Assembly (NCBI GenBank): GCA_015039465.1
Contig: MU130376.1
Span: 1 to 31,031, forward strand
Length of the DNA stretch: 31,031 nt
Reading direction: 5' to 3'
Source of the DNA: Phlegmacium glaucopus
Lineage: Eukaryota > Basidiomycota > Agaricomycetes > Agaricales > Cortinariaceae
Shown piece after piece: positions 9,901 through 18,326 of this stretch. Numbering within the stretch: the stretch's first letter is position 1; each line of letters opens with the position of its first letter. The notes beneath the pieces were generated by a model, which saw nothing but the letters and a program-made list of their open reading frames with translations, was not told where the DNA came from and made no database searches. Both the position numbers and the translations under genes were made by a program.

Positions 9901-10922
9901 AAGAATCAATCGAAGAAGAGTCCAAGGATGAAGCCAATATAAGGATATATACGGATGGATCCAGCCAAAACGGTTTCGTAGGTGCAGCAGCGGTCATGTA
10001 CTACCCAAGAAACGGCATCATCTACGAACCCTCCAGGATCCTCCGCTATCACTTAGGGACTGACGAGGAATACTCGGTCTGGGACGCAGAAGCAGTGGGA
10101 GGTCTTATGGCACTATGGTTGCTACGAGGGTCCAACAGAATAAGTCGACTCCCTATCTCTATTTACTCTGATAGCCAGGCTTTCATCAAGTCTATAGGGG
10201 CTCAGTGGGCGATTTCGGGTTACCACTTAGTCGAACACTTTACCAGACAAGCTGAATCCCTTATCGAGCAAGCAGAGCCAACGAGACAGCCAGCAAAGAT
10301 AACACTGAGATGGATAGCAGCGCACGAGGACGTAAAAGGCAATGAGAGAGCAGATGAGGAGGCGAAGAGAGCGGCAGCAGGTTCTACAGCACCGACAGAG
10401 CATCTACCTCACCCATTACGGTTGCCGCTTCCATTTAGCGCAGGTATTATGAAGACCCAGTATATGTATCAACTGAAGAGCGAATGGAGGGGAAAATGGG
10501 ACCTTTCACCAAGGAAGGACCGCTTCCGTAACATCGACCCGAACTTCCCCTTCAACAAGTTCCGAAAAATACAGGAGGCACTTACGCGCACGCAAAACAG
10601 CCTGATCATCCAGCTACGGACCAACCACATCCCTTTGAACGCCTATCTGCACAGAATAGGCAAAGCCGAGTCCAAGAAGTGCGATTCCTGCTGGAGAGTA
10701 CGGCACGAGGTGGTCACAGAAACAGTGGTCCACTTTCTCTTCGAATGTCCCTCCTTTGACTACGAAAGACACGACTTGGATCGGAAACTGGGAGCTCAGT
10801 CAAGGAACCTAAGGGCTATCCTCGCGAATAAGGATCATGTAAAAGAACTCATACGATATATAGGGCGTACGAGACGCCTGAAGAAACCAGGTGAAGTCCC
10901 CTTCCCCGCGACTCCCCAGTAA
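6924..10922 (+). CDS. LINE ORF2 polyprotein: endonuclease, RT, RNase H (1332 aa)
   Basis: This is the catalytic protein for target-primed reverse transcription. An APE-type endonuclease fills residues about 5-250, with LQLNINKSQ, LIQEPYI, CGDFNRHYPLW, DNVWCSP and CTDHFPI. The reverse transcriptase has PYKASGPDEIPN, FLDVEGAFPN (Asp616), GIGQGDPLSMLLY, the catalytic FVDD (residues 705-708, in place of FADD/YADD) and YKYLGIHVD. The RNase H domain runs from about 1005 to 1150, with YTDGS (Asp1011), WDAEAVGGL, YSDSQ and WIAAHEDVKGNERADEE. A C-terminal CX2CX13HX4C motif (Cys1253, Cys1256, His1270, Cys1275) resembles the zinc-binding tail of related LINEs. The start ATG sits inside the ORF1 stop (ATGA), which implies coupled reinitiation. 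No disrupting stop or missing catalytic residue was seen. Confidence 0.95.
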   Translation: MNRNLEPTPNRLRILQLNINKSQKAHLDLINGALGKEWDIILIQEPYITFLGHIRTPNGFASIFPQDRLARPEDTVRSVIWVNSGLSSNTWKAINIPGNNDLTAIQIKTGNGTISIINIYNDCTHSHTLTRLRQFMQTERANIGGGVNNHVLWCGDFNRHYPLWDDEADERLFTPQALREAAVLIGMVADEGFEMALPKGTPTLKHMATNLYSRPDNVWCSPELAPSIVRCEVDSYLQPPCTDHFPIITIIDIPQERIEPKLSYNYRMTDWEAYREGLLANLGAIPLPALIETNEDLQQAAANLTEVIQKTTKERVLVSKPCPHSKRWWNSELQGMKKKLNKLSRDAMRQRAVPHHPCHAERRQEAQAYGQAILKAKQAHWTDYLEEASANDLWTINRYLKEPVGDGGKSHIPTLKVKEDDGTVREVMTNEEKAEVFHKIFFPPKPAESTVPAAYNYPDPLPSPDAISKDQIRHHIRALSPYKASGPDEIPNIVLQKTADIIEDYLDYIYRAIIRLGLYVDAWRDFTTVVLRKPGKPNYEIPKAHRPIALLCTLAKVLTSIVAEDISNMVEKEGLLPESHFGGRPGRMTTDAVHTLVNKVKTAWRWGKVVSVLFLDVEGAFPNAVTDRLLHNLRKRRIPKVYVRFIESLLTGRRTRMKFDDFISEFIHISNGIGQGDPLSMLLYIIYNADLLDIAEAPEEESLGFVDDALAMAEGDSLEETVETLTNFMTRNEGGFAWSDAHNSRFALDKLAVTHFTRKRVPDPGRPGHTTSPAAPDLKLKGEVVRVESAYKYLGIHVDSELNWKTQVHEAISKATKWILLYKRLTKPFSGLSAKFMRRLYITVAVPKMTYGLDVWYTPPHKAPGRKRNTGSVKALKEFGKLQRMATLATTGALRTTPTDLLDAHAGLLPIDLLLKKICHRALTRICSLSSINPVALQAVKYHERPVKRHITNIQHLLKLFGINPSTLEDIPAATKPPSYRLPIDITIASSKEESIEEESKDEANIRIYTDGSSQNGFVGAAAVMYYPRNGIIYEPSRILRYHLGTDEEYSVWDAEAVGGLMALWLLRGSNRISRLPISIYSDSQAFIKSIGAQWAISGYHLVEHFTRQAESLIEQAEPTRQPAKITLRWIAAHEDVKGNERADEEAKRAAAGSTAPTEHLPHPLRLPLPFSAGIMKTQYMYQLKSEWRGKWDLSPRKDRFRNIDPNFPFNKFRKIQEALTRTQNSLIIQLRTNHIPLNAYLHRIGKAESKKCDSCWRVRHEVVTETVVHFLFECPSFDYERHDLDRKLGAQSRNLRAILANKDHVKELIRYIGRTRRLKKPGEVPFPATPQ

Positions 10923-11472
10923 GTCTATTGCAAAACAGATGATACGCTTCTACAGGGACATATAAGAAGTACTCAGCAACAATATCAACAAGAATGAGAA
11001 GAACGCCAATCTTTGCTATACGCACTGCTATTACAGTCACCGCTATAATATACTACAAACTAAACCTAATCGCCCGCTTTACAACAAGCCGCCATACTAA
11101 CTACCTCCCTAGCATGTTTCACTTCGTCGTACCTACTGCCAGTCAGTCGGGTACTTAAGAGACAGAGGGTCTCACTCCCACAAACAATTCAGACATCAAA
11201 TTTCGAGACGAGGAACAGCTACCCACTACACGTCACACCATGGTCCTGGAAACGGCGTTTTTGTGCCGGGCTAACTCTAGGGGATAGGAACGCTTTGGGC
11301 GTACCCCGTTAGTGCACCAGGAGATGGGGGAAAGGGGAAAGGCATTCGGGGCCTGGTAGACTTAGTTCAAAAAGAGCTTGTAACGTCTGCATGGGGCCAC
11401 GCCCTCTAGACTTAAATTGACATAAAAAATACAATAATGAAAATAAAAAAAAAAAAAGAAAACGAAAAAGTA
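10923..11472 (+). other. LINE 3'UTR and A-rich tail
   Basis: There are about 520 nt without coding capacity after the ORF2 stop TAA, ending in an A-rich tail at about 11440-11470 (AAATA followed by 13 A, then GAAAACGAAAAAG). The tail is not pure poly(A); the interspersed G and C suggest some ageing or imprecise priming. Confidence 0.8.
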
Positions 11473-11900
11473 GTGCTGCCACAAGGTTCAGTAGAAGAGT
11501 TCAACATTGGATTGTGGATGTGTATATTTATTCGAATTCTTGGTAAGCCATCTTGAATGTTTTCTCGCTATGAACTGATGCTGGACCTAGTTATGAATTG
11601 GGCTCCTCCATAATCACATCAGAGTTTCCAACATGTTTAGATTGAAAATGATGAACTCGTTCGTGTCAATAGCAATACAAGTGCGTTATATTTGCATTAT
11701 TCTTCAGCTCCCTAATATATCCAACGATATTTGGCTAACATGCGACCCCAGTTTACTCACAGCATGATGCAAATTTTTATAACGCCTTAGTCAAGTTGAA
11801 GCCTGCATAATCCAGAATTTACGGTTTGACCATGAACTTGTATCGATTCATTACATATCACTTTGGCTACCAACTTCAAAATGCCCGACCTCGCCACTTT
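11473..11900. other. Intergenic, nothing recognised
   Basis: This is the spacer between the LINE tail and the stop of the DJ-1/PfpI gene. It is AT-rich, with no ORF, repeat or RNA motif that I can support. The right part probably contains the 3'UTR of the minus-strand gene. Confidence 0.5.
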
Positions 11901-12593
11901 CTAACAATCCTCGGACTCGTTCAACTTTATACCTTCGAGTATTTTGGCAAAGGGATCGGGCTGAGCGGGATTAGACTCATATTCTGAGAGCAATTTCGCC
12001 AATTCTACCACCTCTGGATCGAAGTGGACCCTCGCAAATTCGGCAACAAGATCGATACCCGCCGTAATGCCCGCCGCGCTCCAGACCTTGCCGTCCACGA
12101 TCCACCTTCCGTCTCCAACCCATTTCACCTTCTTATTCAAGATACCAGCCTCTGCGAACATCTTTAATGCAACCTTGTTTGAACAAACGTGCAATCCGTC
12201 GAGAATGCCCGCTTGAGCGATCGCCATAGAGCCGGTGCACACTGTAAGCAATGCCTTGAGTGTTGGGACACGTTCGTGTAGGAACGCAGCGCAGCCTTCA
12301 GGAAGTGGTGCGGCTGGGTCTGTGCCTGGAACCACGAGATAGTCGAGCGGGGGGCAATTTGCATAAGTGCATGAGGGAATCTGAAGGGGTCCTGAGCTCG
12401 CTCGGACTGGAGTGAGATCGGAGGAGATGTAATGCCAAACGATGATTGGGGCTTTGTCAAGAATGGCTTTGGGAATGTTGAGTTGCCCCAACATCGTTTG
12501 GGAATGGTTATTGAGGTAGTCGACGGATCCCGCAGCATCGAGCCATTGGTATACAGGGAAGAGGAGTAAGCCAATATGGAGGGTGGATGACAT
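11901..12593 (-). CDS. DJ-1/PfpI family protein, isonitrile hydratase-like (230 aa)
   Basis: This is a single-domain DJ-1/PfpI (class I glutamine amidotransferase-like) protein, read without introns. The N-terminal strand LHIGLLLFPVYQWLDAAG carries Asp19 at the place of the catalytic Asp of isonitrile hydratase. The nucleophile elbow LLTVCTGSMAIAQAGIL gives Cys119-Thr120-Gly121, matching the VCTGS elbow of that subgroup rather than the His-containing elbow of PfpI proteases. GITAGIDLVAEFAR near residue 174 is the usual conserved helix. The expected reaction is hydration of isonitriles to N-formamides, but many fungal members are uncharacterised, so the substrate is inference. The length is normal for the family. 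No signal peptide is seen, so it is probably cytosolic. A TATA box lies about 80 bp upstream. Confidence 0.88.
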   Translation of the reverse strand: MSSTLHIGLLLFPVYQWLDAAGSVDYLNNHSQTMLGQLNIPKAILDKAPIIVWHYISSDLTPVRASSGPLQIPSCTYANCPPLDYLVVPGTDPAAPLPEGCAAFLHERVPTLKALLTVCTGSMAIAQAGILDGLHVCSNKVALKMFAEAGILNKKVKWVGDGRWIVDGKVWSAAGITAGIDLVAEFARVHFDPEVVELAKLLSEYESNPAQPDPFAKILEGIKLNESEDC

Positions 12594-12671
12594 ACTGTGT
12601 TTAGACTTGGGGGATGTGGCTACACGACGTTGAGGTCAGTTGCTATACTGCTCGTAGCTTATATCTCTTCT

Positions 12672-12679
12672 CTTATATA
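12672..12679 (-). promoter_or_regulatory. TATA box of the DJ-1/PfpI gene
   Basis: On the minus strand the sequence reads CATATATAAGA, with TATATAAG about 80 bp upstream of the ATG at 12593. The position and sequence are typical of a fungal core promoter; there is no other evidence. Confidence 0.5.
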
Positions 12680-12895
12680 TGTTTAAGGAGACGATGAAGT
12701 TGGTAAGCCCTGACTTCTTGCGTACTTCGCGCAGCGAGTGAATCGGACATTGGTCGGCTTTCTCAGCCTTTAGCCAACCTGACTGATAACGATATGATTG
12801 ATATCACTACCTATCTAAATTTATTGGATGATTCAATTATCTTTCGCAAGTTTTTCAAAGACATGTTAAGGTGAGATACATACAACAAAGACTAG

Positions 12896-13220
12896 AATCG
12901 ATTTTTGACGTGTGATATTGCTGCGGATAATTAACGCAGCCGCAGTACATCTCTAGGGTCAAAGTTATCCTGGCTGAATCACGCAGCAGCTCCACCCCAA
13001 AAAACCTCTGGATATGAAAACTAGGCATTGATTAATTTCAAGGGTCGTGTAACATGTGAGGCACAACAAATGCTGCATCGATTCCCGACGTGATATTGCT
13101 GCGGGTATACATTATCACAGCCGGAGCAGATATCTTTTTGTGGAGGGTCAAAGCCATCCCTGGCTCAATCACGCAGTTCCCAGAAGCCTCTGGATATGAA
13201 AGCTTTGAATTGATTTCAAG
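12896..13220. repeat. Imperfect direct repeat, two units of about 147 bp
   Basis: Unit 1 (12896-13042) and unit 2 (13076-13220) share ATCGATT, GACGTGTGATATTGCTGCGG / GACGTGATATTGCTGCGGG, AGGGTCAAAG, a CCTGGCT-AATCACGCAG block, CCTCTGGATATGAAA and ATTGATT-TTTCAAG in the same order. The units are separated by 33 bp. They lie upstream of the DJ-1/PfpI gene and have no coding potential. Confidence 0.75.
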
Positions 13221-13700
13221 CTTCAATATTGCCACAGTGAGTACGTCATTTTAACTGTTCATGATCGAGCAATGATTGGAATCAATAATCTGTATAGTTA
13301 AGTGCCCAACTTTCAGCTGGCGGTGTTCCTCCGTTCGATAGAGTATTCAAATTTCAAAAGCTTGCTTGATCTTCATGGATTATTGTGGATTACAAGGGTC
13401 ATGGTTCGCCCCCAATTTTTATTATCATTCTGCAACCCATCGAACAGACGAACATTCAAATTGGCGGTGGGCATAGATTCAACTCCATTCACTCGCCGAC
13501 CAAAAAATGTTGTTCCGTTGATCATGCGGACAAGCGATAACATTTACATGTTCTATAAATACAGAACAGAACCTATAAAGGAAATTTATAACGACTGATC
13601 GAGGCGGCATTTACAAGGGACTTTGTTATCCCATCATTGGTGCTTCGTCGTAAGTTAAGTGCCAGGGGTTTCAAACTCAATATTCAGCCGCTCATAGGAA
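13221..13700. other. Intergenic, no supported gene
   Basis: A 98-codon plus-strand frame exists here (13302-13598) but has no recognisable motif and lies in AT-rich spacer. From 13701 the sequence joins the block shared with 23791 and 27801 (ACCAAGAATTAAATTAA). Confidence 0.5.
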
Positions 13701-13788
13701 ACCAAGAATTAAATTAAGGGATGTATACAAACTAAAAGTCATATTACTCTACGCATAAAAGGGTCTGTCGACTCGGATTGAACGACCA

Positions 13789-16201
13789 TCATGCAGTTGA
13801 CGACCGATTAACCTCAACAATATCTTGAGCATCACAGGCCTGGGCATCCAACTGTTCAACCTCCTGATTGGAATTCCCCGAGGTGTCATCATTATGGGCA
13901 AAGTGCAAACTTTCAATCGTTTGCGATAATGGGGTAATATCACTGTACGACATTCCCAAAGCTTCTCGTACAAGAATGATTGTTGGTATTATTCCCTGAG
14001 AATATCAACTCATTCAGTACAATAATCAAATGACGATGAGCCTGAGTGAGACCAAGCACCTACATTCAAAGGGACCTGTGTCAATATGGTCGCAAAGAAA
14101 CTATACGCCAGAAATTTCTCATAATTAACATCTCGTCCGGGGTAAAAGATGACAGAGCATAGCTGTGTGGCAAATATCACACAGCCAGACTCGATCAAGA
14201 TGAAGAGTGTAAAGCCGATAGGGCGAAATTTGTTCTCCCTCCCGCTGTGAGCCATGACAGCCCGGACTTCTAGGTACACCATGACAATCTTCAGGATGAT
14301 CAAGCCCATGACGAGACCATCGATAGCCAAGTACAGGCGCTGATTTACGTTAATTAAATCAGGAACCATTGGAATACACCTCTTGTCTCTTATCTGCGAC
14401 AATGTGATACCTATGTAAAGGTTCAGTCCATTCATTGCAGATTATACTCACAAAATATTTGACCAACCAAGTGCCGCAAATGCCAAAAGCAATGGAACAA
14501 TTGTAACAGACGTCCTGCGTCCCCACACAATCCAACATTGGTAGATCTAGAGTGGAACATCAGCAAACTCGGGGATTTCCCATAGTGTGTCATAGTCATG
14601 TCACACTAAATTATAGTATCCTATAGTCACGTCACCATAACTATAGTGAATTATAGTTTCATAGCATCCATGTGACACACACCAGCACTGTCTAGCATAG
14701 TCTAGCCTCGTCACTATGTCACATTAGAATACATTGTTTTTCATTAAGTTAAATAAACCAACCCTAAATCAATTGTCTGTGCGCAAAAACTAAAACTACT
14801 AAATATGTAAGTTCAACATTTGTTCCCATTGTTCCATACCGCCACCACCACCACCTGACGACTACAATACTTACAACAACAAATGAATGGTTTTTTTTTT
14901 ACTTTCTATTATCAATCTATTATACTATATTAATTTATTTCGCCCCAGGAACAATGGTTGGGGCTTGTTTGGCCCCACCTCACCATGTTTTGCACCAATA
15001 ACGACGCACAACAATGATACATGAACGACGCATGACGACGAACACATGACAACAGCGCACAAACAATCCACAATGACAATGCACAAACACCAACGATAAC
15101 AAATGAGTCGGAATGACAATGAATGTGCAACGATGACATTTGACGACAACAACAACATGCGACAACAATGGCCTGTGACAACAACAACCTGCAACGATGA
15201 CCTGCAACAACAACGATCTGCAATGACGACGACCTGCAACAAGTGACAATGACCTGTGACAAGTGACAATGACAAGTGACAAGTGACAATGATGTGCGAT
15301 GATGATGATGTGGTGCAATGACGGTGATCCGTTACAGTAGTATATATAAGTAGTGTATATACAATGTTTAGACTAGTACTTAGACTAGTAGTAGTACTTA
15401 GTTGAATATAATTTTTTTAACAATTTCCTCCAGTTGTGACGCTATTAGAATATTATGAGTATAGATAATAGGCCTCTCTAACTAATTATGGATAGTAATA
15501 ATGTAGCCATATATAGCACCTTATAGCCCTATATAGCACCTTATAACACTCTATAGTGCTGTCTAGTGTCAGGCTATTTCCAGATAGCGTTACCGTGACA
15601 CTGTACAGCACTATAAACAAAAGAACCTTTTCTATGGTTCTATGGTGCTGTCCAGTGCTGTCCGGTGCCAGTAAGCCGGCCCCGAGTTTACTGATGAAGG
15701 AAGAAGGCATTATCAGCCGATTTATGTGCCCACTGGCAGATCTGTGGTTGCTTACCAAAATACTCTGTGAAAGGAAATAGTAAATGCTGGATGTTGTAGT
15801 CTGTAAACTGTACTGCCAGCAAAACTGCTGCTCTGTCTGGAGCACTAATAAGGAACCAATGGCGCTACATATAGATTATAGGCTTATATTATTAAATTAC
15901 TGCCAGGACTGAACAGGCTCACCTAATCCTTATATCCAAAACTAAATTACCAGCAGATAGACCATAGAGCATGCAAAGCGGGTAGATAAGAAAATTTCTC
16001 TTTGCGTCGGATGCTTTCAGAGTATTCATCGCATGGAGGTATAGGTAAAGAACAAAGCAGCCAGTATAAATTCCTGAATATGATATTGTGTTTAGTGAGA
16101 TCATTTGTCGCGAGATGTAATATATTATTACCAAACAAGAATCCTGCCACAATGAGAGGACCACAGATCCTTACCCACTCCGACATACTGAAGTCCATCA
16201 T
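13789..16201 (-). CDS. Orphan seven-transmembrane protein, paralog A (320 aa, six exons)
   Basis: I read six exons: 16201-16132, 16073-15923, 15864-15756, 14546-14468, 14410-14064 and 13995-13789. Joined, they stay open for 321 codons. Introns 1, 2, 4 and 5 are 57-68 nt; intron 3 is 1209 nt because a transposon sits in it. Seven membrane segments are visible: TM1 across exons 1-2 (LIVAGFLFGIYTGCFVLYLY), TM2 (LIYPLCMLYGLSAGNLVL), TM3 (IYYFLSQSILIYQCWIVW), TM4 (SVTIVPLLLAFAALG), TM5 (LVMGLIILKIVMVYL), TM6 (FTLFILIESGCVIFATQLC) and TM7 (TILTQVPLNVGIIPTIILV). The YxCWIVWGRR motif and the PTIILVREALG ending are hallmarks of an expanded agaricomycete 7TM family of unknown function, probably receptor-like. 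This copy has Gln in place of the Arg of YRCW. The C-tail is Asp/Glu- and Ser-rich. Confidence 0.82.
14558..15696. mobile_element. Non-autonomous TIR element (1139 bp) inside intron 3 of 7TM-A
   Basis: Terminal inverted repeats of 17 bp are present: CATCAGCAAACTCGGGG at the left (14558-14574) and CATCAGTAAACTCGGGG as the reverse complement of 15680-15696. Subterminal regions carry repeated TATAG, GCACTGTCTAG and CTATATAGCACC motifs. The related introns of paralogs B and C are 74 and 52 nt and lack it. No clear target duplication remains (AGTGGAA against AAGGAAG). It contains no transposase. Its middle is a GACAA/CTGCAA low-complexity array. The family is unassigned. Confidence 0.78.
14990..15320. 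repeat. Degenerate CTGCAAYGAYGAC / GTGACAA simple array
   Basis: This is a strand-asymmetric low-complexity tract of variants of GACAACAAC, CTGCAACGATGA and GTGACAAGTGACAATGAC. All three minus-strand frames are open for 110-120 codons, which follows from the motif's lack of stop trinucleotides and not from coding. The CTGCAATGA core resembles the array at 19905-20345. Confidence 0.7.
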
Positions 16202-16271
16202 GTGGTGGTAGGATTGCAAGTGAGCCTTTTAAGAACTTTTATTTGTAGCTTTCCACTTGGCTTTATAAAGG

Positions 16272-16278
16272 CTTTATA
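16272..16278 (-). promoter_or_regulatory. TATA box of 7TM-A
   Basis: On the minus strand the sequence is GCAGTCTATAAAGCC, with the TATA about 75 nt upstream of the ATG. The same GCAGTCTATAA core is kept at matching places in blocks B (25599-25605) and C (29218-29223), together with CCAAGTGGA just downstream. Confidence 0.6.
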
Positions 16279-16382
16279 GACTGCGACCGGAATACACAGA
16301 TAAATCCATGATCGTATCTTGTTGATACTCATCGCCAAAAATAAAAATCAGTCCATTTCAGAGATAGTAGTTCTTACATAAG

Positions 16383-16947
16383 TGTTACATTCCGTCTTAC
16401 GTTACTCCGGTCCAGCTCCGTCGGAGCTGTTTCCGGTAGTCCATACTCCAAACAGTGCCCTCCCTTATTCCCCGAACTACTCTTCCTATGTTCAACTCTG
16501 AGACTTCTCCATGTCATTCCGGTTCCTCCGTCTATACTCCAAACCCGTTATCACTTCTCCGCCACTACCACTATTCTCTGTCATCATCCTTCCCACCATA
16601 AGTCAGCACACCAGCCATGGATTATTCACCTAAGAATGCAGGACCTTTCCGGGAGCAGAACGCAGCACTTATATTTATCTTTTATATTTCGGTTGCTATT
16701 CCTTTATTTATTTAAGTACTCGAAACTTGTATGTTTTCCCTCAGTTCGAATATCAACTTAGTTTCCTCCTCTTGTTCTTCCTCTAAGTCACTGAGGTCTT
16801 CCGACTTGTTACTTTCTTCTTCCGTTCCAAAATCAGGACACCTTAGGAGCTGGGCGGCACAGCACACACGCTGAGGCCAACATCCTTTCCGGGTTACTGT
16901 TCCGGAGTAACTCCGACGTGACTCTCCTTTTTGTCTTAAACTTAACA
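16383..16947 (-). mobile_element. Solo LTR, family 1, copy 1 (565 bp)
   Basis: The ends are TGTTACA and CTTAACA (TG...CA), flanked by the exact 5-bp duplication ATAAG (16378-16382 and 16948-16952). The equivalent sites in blocks B (near 25715) and C (near 29312) are uninterrupted, so the insertion is specific to block A. Read on the minus strand the LTR has a TATAAAAG box, which sets its orientation. It lies about 180 bp upstream of the 7TM-A start codon, with the TATA box of the gene left intact. Confidence 0.88.
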
Positions 16948-17164
16948 ATAAGTACCCTCTTTTCTTTTTCCACTCGCAGTTGAGCACTGGCAAAAGAAAG
17001 TTAAGTTTGTGATTAATTTGTCTTGTAATTGATATCGTGATAATGTACCTTTGAGAGTCTCAAGGTTGAGAGTGTTCATATCAGAGCATGCTGAAGTTGA
17101 GGCTGGTGCCAAGATTGACGTTGGACTCAGAACATCTTTCATCATATTGTCTTATGCGTGACAG

Positions 17165-17555
17165 ATTCGAATTCCAAGTTCTCCATATTGAGAACTCAGT
17201 CTTATACAACCTGGGGCCACAAAATTGAAGAACGGGGGTTGGCACTGGTTGGCATCTATTCGTGCGGGTTTAGCCAGTTGGCTTCTGAATAGTCTTCGGC
17301 TCTGTCTGCTATCTTTCATTCCACCAAATCTCTTGAATCTAACCGGCGTAATCTACAGAGCCCTATGAATTCAGTTAGAAAGCTTCCAATCGACCAGAGG
17401 AACACTAACAACCCTCATCCACCCACAACTGCATGTCCTAGATCAGTGTTACAAGGGATATGCGGATAAGTGAGGCTCCCCATAAGATATCCGTTTGACA
17501 CTTGATCTGACAGAACTCGGATCTGCTGTGCTGAAGGCAATGGCCCACTCAAACC
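17165..17555. repeat. Inverted copy of the segment at 27345-27775
   Basis: The reverse complement of this stretch matches 27345-27775 over its length: GGTTTGAGTG-CCATTGCC, GCAGATC-GAGTTCTGTCAGATC, CAGATATCTTA, CTTGTAAC, and near the far end AACTGAGAACTCGGAATTC. In block A it interrupts the spacer between the 7TM promoter region and the tetraspanin remnant. No coding potential is supported. Confidence 0.7.
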
Positions 17556-18326
17556 AATTTGGAAGATGGGCGCAATCAAGTTCTTGAAACTTAAATTTTC
17601 TATCCATCTATCCAAGATGATGCGAGTTCAAAACATCCTTGTTTCCTCCTAGTCGGAATGATGTGTCGCAAAGAGATATAATGCTTATGCAAATAATATA
17701 TTTCTTCTTGGTGTGTGTTGAGGTGGCTGTTAGGCTTCCTGTCACTAATCTAACTACCAGATTTACCAATATCCGGCTTGTAAGGTCTTTAGTAATAGGC
17801 GAATGTTGACAATATATATGTATATATAGCAGATGAAAAAGATGGATAGATAAACATAGTATGGATGGATGAAGGGATGTTTGATAAATGTGTTCATAGT
17901 TGGATGGGGCGTTGTTGGTTTGGTATTTGATGGATATATGTGTGATGTATGGGTCGTAGGTGGATCAGTGGTTGGGTTGATTGTAGATTTACTCATGAGA
18001 TCCAGAGGAGATCGCAAGCAGGTGGGGATTGGTAGTGGGTAGCCCGGGTTAAAGGTGATATAGGCAGTGAGCCAATAGAGGTAGTGATCCTGATGAGAGA
18101 GTGTGTGGTCTAATTCTCCAAGAGAAGCCAGAAAAGGAAGGACAGGGCAAGATCATGGGGAAGAAAAGTCCTGAGGCAAGGCTTCTGAATACCATGTTGA
18201 AACGAAAAAGGTTCTCTATGGCGAGGGGCGGAGGAAATGCTAGGCATTGAACGTTGAACATTGAATCAGCCATTTTTCAGCTGTATTCAGAATCTAGAAA
18301 GCACCATGGGTGAACTTGGCTTGATT
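17556..18326. other. Spacer with decayed block repeats
   Basis: About 17575-17690 matches block C at about 29455-29670 (TTCTTGAAA, GTTCAAAAC-TCCTTGTTTCC, GCAAAGAGATATAATGCTTATG). About 17790-17920 matches block B near 26265-26355 (GTTGACAATATATAT, GATGAAAAA). A GGATGGATRGATRAA-type low-complexity stretch lies between. No gene is supported. Confidence 0.55.

Larger units (their letters stand above)
4643..11472 (+). mobile_element. Full-length LINE retrotransposon (Tad/I-like)
   Basis: This is a two-ORF non-LTR retrotransposon with a leader of about 570 nt, ORF1 (5218-6927), ORF2 (6924-10922), a 3'UTR of about 520 nt and an A-rich tail ending near 11470. Both ORFs are uninterrupted, so the copy is young and possibly competent. 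The 5' end is placed where homology to the GC-rich repeat stops and is uncertain by some tens of bases. I found no convincing target-site duplication. An RNase H domain after the reverse transcriptase fits the fungal Tad1 and I groups. Base composition is clearly more GC-rich than the flanking DNA. Confidence 0.88.

Noticed and set aside
14437..14451. Intron 4 donor GTGAGT of 7TM-A at 14451
   Set aside because: It gives the wrong reading phase into exon 5 and is not conserved; the donor GTTGGT at 14467 is shared by all three paralogs and keeps the frame.
14925..15318. Three overlapping minus ORFs of 112-119 codons in the intronic element
   Set aside because: Same low-complexity effect; Cys/His/Val-rich translations with no domain.
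17763..18017. Thr/Pro/His-rich 84-codon minus ORF
   Set aside because: Translation of GGATGGATGAATG-type simple sequence.
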